A stretch of DNA of 6,848 nucleotides from an uncultured Oscillospiraceae bacterium (GCA_958448395.1 CAUDDP010000092.1:1-6848); one strand, 5' to 3'; shown: positions 1 through 6,769, counted from the first letter of the stretch. The notes: generated by a model not told the origin, from the sequence alone. Made by a program: numbers and translations.

Positions 1-50
1 CGGCACAGTTTGTGATTGGCAGCGGTAGAATGCATTCTCGTCGAACTCAC
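1..50. repeat. Left copy of a 50-bp perfect terminal inverted repeat
   Basis: Bases 1-50 are the exact reverse complement of 6798-6847 (position i pairs with 6848-i), with no mismatch over 50 bp; identity stops at base 51. Within the repeat is a 12-bp palindrome, AGAATGCATTCT, at 27-38. This copy lies 49 bp beyond the stop codon of the last operon gene, so it is intergenic. It contains no start codon with a ribosome site and no convincing promoter. Because the repeat runs to the edge of the window, its true outer boundary is unknown. It may be a dispersed intergenic repeat, a recombination site or a transposon end; no transposase is present to support the last. Confidence 0.9.
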
Positions 51-58
51 GTTATTTT

Positions 59-79
59 AAAATCAACAAATATGATTTT
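59..79 (-). other. AT-only hairpin downstream of the operon, doubtful terminator
   Basis: Bases 59-65 (AAAATCA) and 73-79 (TGATTTT) form a 7-bp stem with a 7-nt loop, 20 bp past the stop codon of the last operon gene. On the minus strand the stem is followed only by AAAATAAC rather than a U-run, and six of its seven pairs are A-T, so it is a poor intrinsic terminator. No better terminator for the operon is visible before the repeat. Termination may therefore depend on the repeat, on Rho, or on sequence beyond the window. Confidence 0.25.
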
Positions 80-99
80 ACAGAAATAAGTACTCATTA

Positions 100-1026
100 T
101 CAATTGCGAATAATTTTAAAGCACATCGTATTTTCATGAATCAATGGCTGATTATATGCAAAGTATAACACACCCGTATGGTCTGCCTTGATTTCTGCAA
201 TCACATTGCCTTCAATTGGATGCAAAATTTGTCCGATCAGCTGCCCGTTTGTTACACGGTCTCCAATCCGAACACAGGACTGAAAGATACCACCCTGTCC
301 GGTACGAATCTGAGAGATATTTGACTCCTCTACCAATTCTGTTTGGTATCCGGGGGCAGTATGCACTGTCAGTAATTCTGCATAGTTCAAAAACCGCAGA
401 ATTGCCTGTACAATCACTTCACAGGACTGTGCATCTATCCGATCCGTTTCACTGGAATACAGGGAAAAAGCATTGGTTTCCCAAATCTGCCAGTTGTAAT
501 TTAACGTTGTTGTGTCATAAGGACGAGGCATACGAATAATGCCGTACTGCAACCCAAACCACTTCATCAAATTGTGTTCCGTCAATTGCGTTTCCATCAT
601 CTTTACATGTGGGAGGAAATTTCCGGTTTGGTAAAAGCTGGTCAGCTGAATGCCATAGGTGTAGCCCTGTAATATTTGAAACAATCCATCTGCAATTCTC
701 TGCGTCGTTTCTCCCAAATGATAACCTGGAAACATACGGTTAATGTCCGTATTGTCCATCGGCCAGAACCGCTTTCCAATATTCATAGAGTAGTAATTGA
801 CACAGGGTACCACCAGAAGTTCCGTATTTTGTGCAAAACGGTTTTCTGCCTCCAGTTTCCGAAAAATCTGAATCAGCTGCGAACAGATATACATCTGTTG
901 TACCTCATTGCCACGAATCGCCCCCACAATGGCAACCGATTTTTCTCCGCTGCCAAACCGGTACCCTACAACATCCAAACTATCCCGATAAGGGGATTTT
1001 AGCGAATAAAGAATTTCTTTTTTCAT
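100..1026 (-). CDS. AspA/AstE-family (M14-like) paralog lacking zinc-site residues, probable pseudoenzyme
   Basis: A 308-aa soluble protein with the same layout as the preceding gene: an M14-like alpha/beta domain (about residues 1-220) and a C-terminal beta-barrel region (about 242-306). The fold markers remain, notably the substrate-binding-type DINRMFPG (94-101). The active site does not. The first motif reads GAIRGNE, with Arg38 where the zinc His belongs and Glu41 kept; the second zinc His aligns with Thr129; the general-base Glu aligns with Tyr190. These alignments were made by eye against the neighbouring paralog. The frame is intact with no internal stops, so this does not look like decay. 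It starts at ATG 1026, overlapping the upstream gene by 4 bp (ATGA), which implies translational coupling. It may be a binding or regulatory partner of the active paralog, or a lyase/hydrolase with another mechanism. The family call is fairly sure; the loss of zinc chemistry is likely but depends on the alignment. Confidence 0.8.
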   Translation of the reverse strand: MKKEILYSLKSPYRDSLDVVGYRFGSGEKSVAIVGAIRGNEVQQMYICSQLIQIFRKLEAENRFAQNTELLVVPCVNYYSMNIGKRFWPMDNTDINRMFPGYHLGETTQRIADGLFQILQGYTYGIQLTSFYQTGNFLPHVKMMETQLTEHNLMKWFGLQYGIIRMPRPYDTTTLNYNWQIWETNAFSLYSSETDRIDAQSCEVIVQAILRFLNYAELLTVHTAPGYQTELVEESNISQIRTGQGGIFQSCVRIGDRVTNGQLIGQILHPIEGNVIAEIKADHTGVLYFAYNQPLIHENTMCFKIIRN

Positions 1027-1970
1027 GCTATATTCGCCGCCTTTCCGTCTGTTTGTTTCAGAATCCGCCCTACCAGAGAACCACCATATACCACCGGATA
1101 TTCCCGCAGTGTAAAAAGTAAGCCGTCACAATTGGCGTGAATGGAAGCTGCGATTGATCCATCCAGTGTATTTAAAATATCACCGATGTGATCACCATTC
1201 TGCACCATTGTGCCGAAAGAGACTGCCGGTACAAAAATGCCTGCTGCATCGGAGTTCAAAAACTCCACTGCACCGTCCAGAGAGACAATCGGCTTCCGTA
1301 CTGCCGGTACTTCACCATGCCACATGCCCAATGTCTGCATGAGATTCAAAATACCGTCAAACAACTGTTTGCCGTACGCTTGTGTAATCCGCATACCTAC
1401 GCCCATTTCTACCACAAGTGTCTTGGTTCCAATGCTGTTCAGGCTATGTGCCAGTGTAGATTCCAACACCGTTGCCGACTCATGCACCCAGATAAAATCC
1501 ACATTCAAAAGCTTCCCATAAGGCAACAATGTTTCCATTGTTGGAACACTCATCCGAATCTGCGGCAATTCCCGTAAGTAAATATTGCTGGAATGAACAT
1601 CAATACAAATATCAGCCCCCTGCAAGTCTTCGATGATAGAAGCACTCACTGCCTCCATCATGGTGCCGTTTGCATTACCCGGAAAAATCCGGTTCATATC
1701 CAGATCAAACTGTGGAATCCCTCTTGTAATCGAATCAATGCCCATGGGATTCAATGCCGGATAAATATCCACTGTACCATCCAGCTGATCAATATGCTGC
1801 TGAAGATAATGTTCCAGCAGCCAGACCAAATACTGCCCCTCCAGCTCATCTCCATGGATACCAGTTACAATGCAAATACGCCGTTTTCCGGTTCCATTTT
1901 GAATGCTGGATTTTTTTATACGAAGCACTTCATTGACCGCAAGGGTTGCCTTTGCGATTGTTTTTATCAT
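1023..1970 (-). CDS. AspA/AstE-family zinc deacylase (succinylglutamate desuccinylase/aspartoacylase-like)
   Basis: A 315-aa cytoplasmic enzyme of the M14-like aspartoacylase/succinylglutamate desuccinylase family, which hydrolyses N-acyl amide bonds of amino acids. The zinc motif is GIHGDELEG (residues 37-45) with ligands His39 and Glu42. The third ligand is His126 in DVHSS. The substrate-binding Asn-Arg pair is in DMNRIFPG (91-98). The general base is probably Glu188 in VVEMG. Residues from about 242 to 304 form a glycine-rich beta-barrel region resembling a barrel-sandwich, without an obvious lipoyl or biotinyl lysine. The start at ATG 1970 is preceded by AGGAGA with a 10-nt spacer. It is fourth in the operon, 55 bp after the transglutaminase gene. 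True AstE belongs to arginine catabolism, but no other ast gene is nearby, so the substrate is unlikely to be succinylglutamate. It more plausibly trims an amide product of the upstream ligase (inference). Confidence 0.88.
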   Translation of the reverse strand: MIKTIAKATLAVNEVLRIKKSSIQNGTGKRRICIVTGIHGDELEGQYLVWLLEHYLQQHIDQLDGTVDIYPALNPMGIDSITRGIPQFDLDMNRIFPGNANGTMMEAVSASIIEDLQGADICIDVHSSNIYLRELPQIRMSVPTMETLLPYGKLLNVDFIWVHESATVLESTLAHSLNSIGTKTLVVEMGVGMRITQAYGKQLFDGILNLMQTLGMWHGEVPAVRKPIVSLDGAVEFLNSDAAGIFVPAVSFGTMVQNGDHIGDILNTLDGSIAASIHANCDGLLFTLREYPVVYGGSLVGRILKQTDGKAANIA

Positions 1971-2025
1971 ATCGTGCGTCTCTCCTATCTGTTTTTTACT
2001 TTTGTCTTTTCACATCTGCAGCAGA

Positions 2026-2811
2026 TTAAAAAATGGTTTCTAATCTTGTTTCCACCCACTGCATCTGTTGTGTATATGCACCAAACATTGTGCCACGACT
2101 GAGAGAACAATCCTGTGCATCTCGTCCCTGCGAAAGCACAAGATAGCCCTCATCTGTTATTCTGTTATTGGTCGGATCCATGCCAACCCATTTAAAGCCA
2201 TCCCAATATTCCAGCCAGCTATGTGTTTCTCCCTCCTGAAATGCCAGTCCTGCCAGATATCGGCACGGAATCTGCTGCATCCGCAGCAAGGAAAGAAAAA
2301 TGTGGGTATAATCCTGACAGACACCCTTTCCAGCAGCAAATGCCTGTGCTGCTGTCGTCGTGATATCTGTACTTCGTTTTTCATAGTGCATATGAGCAGA
2401 AAGCTGATGCATCCAAACTTCTATCTGCTCCGAAAGTGAATTTACGCCACAGCTTGCCATCTTACACTGTTGAAAGAAATCAGCCAACGCAGCATCTGGT
2501 TTGGTCATTGCCGTCTGATAACGGTAACATGGCATAAAATCTGTTTTTGGGATACTGTCATCCCGTTCCACTATACCCTGCACTGCAAAATCCAAGTACC
2601 GATGTGGCGAAGCAATAAAGCCACTTAACACCCGATTCCCGAAGGCATCTGTACTTTCATTGGCATACTGGTTCGGCAACATCGAAAAATGATATTGTAC
2701 AATATGCTGCCCTGCAGTTTCCATGGGAATGCAGCGAAGCAAATAACTATGATCTTGTACGTGGTGATTGAATGTCAGCTTTGTGCTGTAATAAAATTGT
2801 AATCGTCTCAT
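2026..2811 (-). CDS. Transglutaminase-like cysteine protein (COG1305 type)
   Basis: A 261-aa protein with a bacterial transglutaminase N-terminal beta domain (about residues 1-90) followed by the papain-like core. The catalytic triad is visible: Cys165 in GKGVCQDYTH, His197 in GETHSWLEYWD and Asp212 in MDPTNN. There is no signal peptide or membrane segment, so it should act in the cytoplasm. Length is near the usual 260-300 aa. Proteins of this class found with circularly permuted ATP-grasp ligases are thought to act as peptidases or amide-transfer enzymes on the ligase product; this is family knowledge and the reaction is unproven. The gene starts 19 bp after the alpha-E stop codon, with an AAAGGA ribosome site 11 nt before the ATG. 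It is the third gene of the operon. Confidence 0.92.
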   Translation of the reverse strand: MRRLQFYYSTKLTFNHHVQDHSYLLRCIPMETAGQHIVQYHFSMLPNQYANESTDAFGNRVLSGFIASPHRYLDFAVQGIVERDDSIPKTDFMPCYRYQTAMTKPDAALADFFQQCKMASCGVNSLSEQIEVWMHQLSAHMHYEKRSTDITTTAAQAFAAGKGVCQDYTHIFLSLLRMQQIPCRYLAGLAFQEGETHSWLEYWDGFKWVGMDPTNNRITDEGYLVLSQGRDAQDCSLSRGTMFGAYTQQMQWVETRLETIF

Positions 2812-2830
2812 CGTTCTGTGATTCCTTTAT

Positions 2831-3544
2831 TTAAATTACAATGCTGTCCGTCTTCTTTGGTGCAAATAAGTTTCCCAAACTGTATACCGCTGCTGTTGAC
2901 TGCTTTGCCATATTATTTTCCCCCATTAACTCCACCAGTATAGATAATTGCTGCGTATTATACTGATAGGGTGTGTTTTTTGGAATCAGACGCAGCCGGT
3001 CACAAAGGCGGTCAAACTCCTGCCGAATCATCTCATCTGAATAATGCAGTCGGAAATACAAGTCTAAACGTTCAATGGATTGCCCACAGTCAATCAGAGC
3101 CTTTTTCTCTATATCATAGATATGATTTTCCAAACTGCCACGAAAACTATATAAAATATCCTGTAATGTCAGCAACTCATATAACAAGCCATCCTTCACC
3201 TGATTAGCTTTTTCCAATGTGTCCATGGCAAGCTGCAAATAGGACAATGTTTCCGTAGAAATATCCTCCCGCAACACAATTCCATTGTCGTAAGCACGAC
3301 AGAGACTGTAAAGCACCGAATTCACATTTTGTCCATTGAAGAGAAAATCCATCAGAAAAGCCCCTCGGCTGCCATAGACATCTTTCAGACCAAATGCTGT
3401 CAGGTACTGCTGATACCAGTGCGGATCGGCATCTAACGCCTTATCAAAGTGTGTTTGGATGGATTTTAAGGTTGTAAATGAGCGTTCTGTATAACGACCA
3501 AGCCAGAAAAGCCGATCGCTGTGCTCTAACGAGATTGTACCCAT
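2831..3544 (-). CDS. Alpha-E domain protein (COG2307 type)
   Basis: A 237-aa, almost entirely alpha-helical protein with no membrane segment. Its N-terminus, SLEHSDRLFWLGRYTERS (residues 5-22), matches the hallmark opening of alpha-E proteins, a family almost always encoded next to circularly permuted ATP-grasp ligases. Its biochemical role is not established; it is presumed to form a complex with the ligase or to handle its substrate. Many stand-alone members are near 310 aa, so this is a short version. The ATG at 3542-3544 lies inside the end of the ligase gene (19-bp overlap). Its ribosome site is GGAGGAGGG, about 12 nt upstream, formed by the codons of the ligase's terminal QGGG motif, so the two products are probably made by coupled translation. 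Confidence 0.9.
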   Translation of the reverse strand: MGTISLEHSDRLFWLGRYTERSFTTLKSIQTHFDKALDADPHWYQQYLTAFGLKDVYGSRGAFLMDFLFNGQNVNSVLYSLCRAYDNGIVLREDISTETLSYLQLAMDTLEKANQVKDGLLYELLTLQDILYSFRGSLENHIYDIEKKALIDCGQSIERLDLYFRLHYSDEMIRQEFDRLCDRLRLIPKNTPYQYNTQQLSILVELMGENNMAKQSTAAVYSLGNLFAPKKTDSIVI

Positions 3545-4869
3545 GTGTCTTTAAACCCTCCTCCCTGTGATGAGTTCACAACAAATGAATCTGGATTTCT
3601 GGAAAACCGTGTCAAACCGGATGCCCAGACCTTTGTCGTCTTGCCAGTCAATACAAATGCACGCAAATCTGCTTTCCGCATAACAACTTCTTCTCCATCC
3701 AACAGCGGCAAATCACAAAAATCAATAATTTCCTGTGCAATAAACCGACGGGGTTCTGCCAGAATAGTTGCCTTTAACTGCTCCTGTTTCTCTGGTGTCA
3801 AATCTCTGCCAAACATGACGCCATAACCGCCTGCTTCCGCAACATCCTTAATCACCAGCTTTTCAAAGTTGTCCATCACATAGGCACAATCTTCTGCATA
3901 AAATGGCAGATAAGTCGGTGCATTCCGTAAAATCGGTTCCTGCTTCAAATAATAGCGAATCATCTTTGGCACAAAATAATAAATTCCCTTGTCATCTGCA
4001 ACCCCATTTCCGGGAGCATTGATCAATGCCACATTGCCAGCACGATACGCTTCCATGATATTTGGCACGCCAATCAACGAAGAGGATTCAAAGGTCAGCG
4101 GATCCATATATTCATCTGAAATGCGACGATACAAGGCACCTACTCTTGTCTTTCCACCAGAATAGGTACGATAGTACAAGATGTTATCTTCAACAAATAA
4201 TTCGTTATTTTGCACCAGTACAGCACCGGTTAGTTCCGCCAAATAAGAATGTTCAAAGTATGCCGCATTATATCTGCCCGGCGTCAGAATCGCCAGAATG
4301 CCGCCGCAATTGACAGATTCCATGGTTTGCTTCAAAAGCATCGCATAATTCCGGTTGTCCACAATTGCATTTTCTGTAAATGTTTTCGGAGAGGCAATCC
4401 GTGTCAACTCTCTTGCAATCAATGGATAAGATGCACCAGATGGAATCCGCAGGTTGTCCTCCAGAATATACCACCCTCCATCTTTCGCCTGCACCAAATC
4501 AATCCCAGAAATGTGGCTGTAAATACCGTTTTTCGGTGTAATCCCCTCACACTGCGGCAAATAACCGCTGGAAAGATAGATGAAATCCTCCGGTACAATA
4601 CCATCCTTTACAATTTTCTTTTCATGATAAATATCATAGAGAAATTGGTTCAGGGCATCCACTCGCTGCATCAAACCTGCTTCCAACTGCTGAAAATCTG
4701 CATGTGAGATGACCCTTGGAATCGGATCAAACGGAAAGAACTGTTCTTTGAAAGCACCGTTCTTGTAAATTCCAAATTTTACGCCATACCGTCGAAGCAG
4801 CTGATTGATTTCCTTTGTTTTCTGCATTAAATCTGTTTGCAGCACTGTTTTTTCTGCTACTATCTGCAT
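3526..4869 (-). CDS. Circularly permuted ATP-grasp ligase (COG2308 / DUF404-DUF407 type)
   Basis: A 447-aa cytoplasmic protein, first gene of the five-gene operon. The family's conserved blocks appear in order: FPFDPIPR (45-52), YSHISGIDLVQ (117-127), ILEDNLRIPSGASY (135-148), LTPGRYNAAYFEHSYLA (195-211), YRRISDEYMDPL (247-258), NAPGNGVADDK (284-294), KDVAEAGGYGV (341-351, likely nucleotide-binding Lys341), AQE (378-380), DLRAFVL (401-407) and the terminal NSSQGGGFKDTWV (432-444). ATP-grasp enzymes join a carboxylate to an amine through an acyl-phosphate. This branch is predicted to form peptide or amide bonds, but its substrates are unknown. I chose ATG 4869 because the AAGGG ribosome site (4881-4885) is 11 nt upstream. 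A GTG at 4878 in the same frame would add three residues but sits only 2 nt from AAGGG. Expression probably depends on the promoter and terminator-like leader at 4905-5003. Confidence 0.93.
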   Translation of the reverse strand: MQIVAEKTVLQTDLMQKTKEINQLLRRYGVKFGIYKNGAFKEQFFPFDPIPRVISHADFQQLEAGLMQRVDALNQFLYDIYHEKKIVKDGIVPEDFIYLSSGYLPQCEGITPKNGIYSHISGIDLVQAKDGGWYILEDNLRIPSGASYPLIARELTRIASPKTFTENAIVDNRNYAMLLKQTMESVNCGGILAILTPGRYNAAYFEHSYLAELTGAVLVQNNELFVEDNILYYRTYSGGKTRVGALYRRISDEYMDPLTFESSSLIGVPNIMEAYRAGNVALINAPGNGVADDKGIYYFVPKMIRYYLKQEPILRNAPTYLPFYAEDCAYVMDNFEKLVIKDVAEAGGYGVMFGRDLTPEKQEQLKATILAEPRRFIAQEIIDFCDLPLLDGEEVVMRKADLRAFVLTGKTTKVWASGLTRFSRNPDSFVVNSSQGGGFKDTWVQSR

Positions 4870-4887
4870 AAAAGTCACTTCCCTTAT

Positions 4888-4958
4888 CCACTTGTTTTGC
4901 CAATAAAAAAAGTGCCTTTCTCATTTCTGAGAAAGGCACCTTTGCCAAAAACAAATGG
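4888..4958 (-). promoter_or_regulatory. Outer helix able to enclose the leader terminator
   Basis: On the minus strand, CCATTTGTTTT (4958-4948) can pair with AAAACAAGTGG (4898-4888), giving 11 pairs with a single G-U. This would enclose the whole terminator hairpin and end 2 nt before the AAGGG ribosome site. A second, much weaker alternative pairs GGCA (4946-4943) with TGCC (4938-4935) and would occupy part of the terminator's first arm, so it could serve as a small anti-terminator. The 5' segment before the terminator is only about 29 nt, and I do not recognise any riboswitch aptamer or T-box in it. The pairing is visible in the sequence; its function is inference. Confidence 0.4.
4905..4939 (-). 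terminator. Strong intrinsic terminator/attenuator in the leader of the ATP-grasp operon
   Basis: Bases 4928-4939 and 4912-4923 form a perfect 12-bp stem (GTGCCTTTCTCA with TGAGAAAGGCAC) around a 4-nt loop. On the minus strand a run of seven U follows (4911-4905). This is a canonical Rho-independent terminator reading leftward. It lies downstream of the promoter at 4975-5003 and 35 bp upstream of the ATP-grasp ATG, so it would stop most transcripts from that promoter. It may also end transcripts from the lipoprotein gene. An 8-bp direct repeat, TTGGCAAA, flanks the hairpin (4941-4948 and 4896-4903). Confidence 0.88.
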
Positions 4959-4974
4959 TATATCTGATAGTATT

Positions 4975-5003
4975 ATCATATCAGAATTCGCCGCATTTGT
5001 CAA
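4975..5003 (-). promoter_or_regulatory. Consensus sigma-A promoter for the ATP-grasp operon
   Basis: On the minus strand, TTGACA (5003-4998) is followed by a 17-bp spacer and TATGAT (4980-4975), with TG one base before the -10 (extended -10 element). This is five or six of six matches at each element with ideal spacing. Transcription would start near 4968, leaving a leader of about 100 nt before the ATP-grasp start codon. It is the only strong promoter I find in the window and lies in the gap after the lipoprotein gene, so it marks the start of a separate operon. Confidence 0.88.
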
Positions 5004-5096
5004 GCAAAATCAGCATTTTTTATTTTTCACAACGGAAACCGAAAAAACAGATTGATTTTCATATAATTTTTTTGTGCTTTCTTATTTTTATTTCGT

Positions 5097-5732
5097 TTAG
5101 GATAAGATTTCTGTTGTTATCTCTGTTGATTCTGTTTCTGTATCGTCAGTTTGCAGATTAGAAACTGTTGTTTCTTCCACTTGCTGTGAACTTTCTGTTC
5201 CTACTGGTGTACCATTAGAAACAAAATCATGAAACAGAATCGTGGCATTCTGATTTCCCATCTGAAAAACAGAAGGACTGCCATCCGCTGACAATATCAG
5301 TTCATAACTGCCAGCCTCCAGTTCTCCCTTCAATGTCACGCCATCCTCTCCAGAAGTACCCTGTAATGCAGTTTCTTCTGCTAACTGATCCGCCGCAAGA
5401 ATAAACTGATATAAAATCGACTTTGCTGGCAATGCCGTCTGCGGAACAGAAAAAGCAAGCCCCTTATACGATGCCGTTACTTCTCCGTCCAGAAAATCCA
5501 ACCGTACCCCTGCCAGCTGTGCTGGTTCTGAAAAAGAAACATTCCACTCGCCATCGCCCACACGCTGCATCGTTCCCTCTGCTGTCATTTCTTCCAGTTC
5601 CATTGTGACACCAGTTGTAAAACTGGTATTCAGCTGATTTTTTGCTGTGGTGCTGCCGCCACTGACACTACATCCAGTAATCAGAAAACAAGCCGTCATG
5701 GCAAATGCAAAACCTGTAAAATATCGTTTCAT
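5097..5732 (-). CDS. Uncharacterised lipoprotein
   Basis: A 211-aa secreted lipoprotein of unknown function. Residues 1-20 are a type II signal peptide: MKRYF gives positive charge, a hydrophobic stretch follows, and the lipobox ITGC puts the lipidated cysteine at residue 21. Residues about 35-172 look like alternating beta strands with acidic turns (for example EWNVSFSEPAQLAGVRLDFLDGEVTASYKGLAFSVP). That style is reminiscent of LolA/LppX-like lipoproteins of Firmicutes, such as GerS-type proteins, but it is an impression rather than a motif match. The last 30 residues or so are rich in Thr, Ser and Glu, like a flexible tail. ATG 5732 is preceded by GGAGG with a 7-nt spacer. It lies 87 bp after nnrD on the same strand and is probably co-transcribed with it. 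Confidence 0.82.
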   Translation of the reverse strand: MKRYFTGFAFAMTACFLITGCSVSGGSTTAKNQLNTSFTTGVTMELEEMTAEGTMQRVGDGEWNVSFSEPAQLAGVRLDFLDGEVTASYKGLAFSVPQTALPAKSILYQFILAADQLAEETALQGTSGEDGVTLKGELEAGSYELILSADGSPSVFQMGNQNATILFHDFVSNGTPVGTESSQQVEETTVSNLQTDDTETESTEITTEILS

Positions 5733-5819
5733 CCCTATGCCTCCGTCTTTCTGTCAATGTCATCACGATCCTGTATCCAGCTGCATCACACAGCTCTTTT
5801 CTCGCTCCTATCTCATTAT

Positions 5820-6698
5820 TTACCGAGATTGTTCCATTCTCCGAAACACCTGCGGCAGACAGTGCAGTAAATCCTGCGGCAGCATTGCTTGTTCTGAATA
5901 CTGTTCTGCTGCCAAATCTCCTGCCAGTCCGTGCAGATATACACCTGCACAAGCAGCTTGATAAGGCAAAATGCCTTGTGCTGCAAAGGATGCAATCATC
6001 CCTGCCAGCACATCGCCGGAACCGCCACGGCTCATCCCTGGATTCCCAGTTGGATTCTGCATACTTGTTGTACCCTGCTGCACAATCGTTCCCGCCCCCT
6101 TCAGCACCAGTGTACCAGAAAATGTTTCACAAAAATGCAATGCACAAGCAGAACGGTCTGCCTGCACAGCGGATGTGCTGGATTTTATCAGCCGTGCCAT
6201 CTCACCGGGATGTGGCGTTAAAATCCAGTTTGACTTTTGCTCCTGCATTATATCTATGCAGGCTGCCAGTGCGTTTAGACCATCTGCATCTATGACCACT
6301 GGACAATTTGCAAGACGCACCGTTTCCCGTACAAGCTGCTGTGTTGCAATGGTATTTCCCAAACCGCATCCAATCAATATAGCAGATGCCATTGTAATCG
6401 CAGATTGCAAGATATCTTGATTTTGCTCCCAACTAATACCACCTGTGTTATCTGTTTGCATAGGCAAATAAACTGCTTCATAAATCTGCGATGCCAGAAT
6501 CGGCACATTATGCTGGGTTGTTGCAACCTTTACCAATCCTGCACCACTTCGCAAAGCTGCCAATGTAGAAAGCGCACATGCACCTGGCATGCTATCTCTT
6601 CCTGTAATACAAAGCAGAGTGCCAAATGTACCCTTGTGGCTGTCTCGTTTTCGCCTTGGAAAACTGCTGCAAACATGCTCCCATGATAACCAATTCAT
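5820..6698 (-). CDS. nnrD: ADP-dependent NAD(P)H-hydrate dehydratase
   Basis: A 292-aa cytoplasmic ribokinase-fold enzyme that converts (S)-NAD(P)HX back to NAD(P)H using ADP, repairing hydrated cofactors. Diagnostic motifs are KGTFG (22-26), the AALRSGAGLVKVAT segment (47-60), IGCGLG (109-114), VIDADGLN (135-142), LTPHPGEMARL (160-170), LVLKGAGTIV (197-206) and the signature GNPGMSRGGSGDVLAG (218-233) with catalytic Asp229. Only the C-terminal YjeF-type domain is present; the epimerase (NnrE) domain is absent and is presumably encoded elsewhere. The length is normal for a single-domain version. The start at ATG 6698 is well fixed by AGGAGG (6707-6712) with an 8-nt spacer. I see no convincing promoter between it and the right-edge repeat, so transcription may begin upstream of the window. 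Confidence 0.94.
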   Translation of the reverse strand: MNWLSWEHVCSSFPRRKRDSHKGTFGTLLCITGRDSMPGACALSTLAALRSGAGLVKVATTQHNVPILASQIYEAVYLPMQTDNTGGISWEQNQDILQSAITMASAILIGCGLGNTIATQQLVRETVRLANCPVVIDADGLNALAACIDIMQEQKSNWILTPHPGEMARLIKSSTSAVQADRSACALHFCETFSGTLVLKGAGTIVQQGTTSMQNPTGNPGMSRGGSGDVLAGMIASFAAQGILPYQAACAGVYLHGLAGDLAAEQYSEQAMLPQDLLHCLPQVFRRMEQSR

Positions 6699-6738
6699 AT
6701 GATATTCCTCCTATAAAAATATAGTATTCATGAAAATA

Positions 6739-6769
6739 GCGGAACTGCAAATTCCCTTTACAATTCCGC
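6739..6769 (-). other. Hairpin upstream of nnrD
   Basis: On the minus strand, GCGGAATTG (6769-6761) pairs with CAGTTCCGC (6747-6739), nine pairs including one G-U, around a 13-nt loop. An outer AAAATA/TATTTT pairing is possible with a bulge. The U-run afterwards is short (CTATTTTC). It could be a weak terminator for a gene to the right of the window or a leader structure for nnrD. Read on the plus strand the stem has a C-A mismatch but is followed by TATTTTTT, so a weak bidirectional terminator is also possible. Confidence 0.4.

Noticed and set aside
1023..1970. Naming the active deacylase astE
   Set aside because: The zinc site supports the family only. No other arginine-succinyltransferase pathway gene is present, and the operon context points to a different substrate.
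1593..2102. A long plus-strand open frame (169 aa) opposite the AspA/AstE gene
   Set aside because: It is antisense to well-supported coding sequence, with no ribosome site or promoter and no protein motif. The same holds for the other plus-strand frames.
4727..4954. A TTG-initiated minus-strand frame running through the leader terminator, possible leader peptide
   Set aside because: There is no ribosome binding site before the TTG, the start would be about 14 nt from the transcription start, and most of the frame lies out of phase inside the ATP-grasp gene.
5668..5952. A 94-aa minus-strand frame spanning the nnrD-lipoprotein gap
   Set aside because: It overlaps both genes in another frame, has no ribosome site, and has an arginine- and cysteine-rich composition with no recognisable motif.
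6711..6724. Small palindrome CTATAAAAATATAG overlapping the nnrD ribosome site
   Set aside because: The five-pair stem is almost all A-T and too weak to be a credible translational switch.
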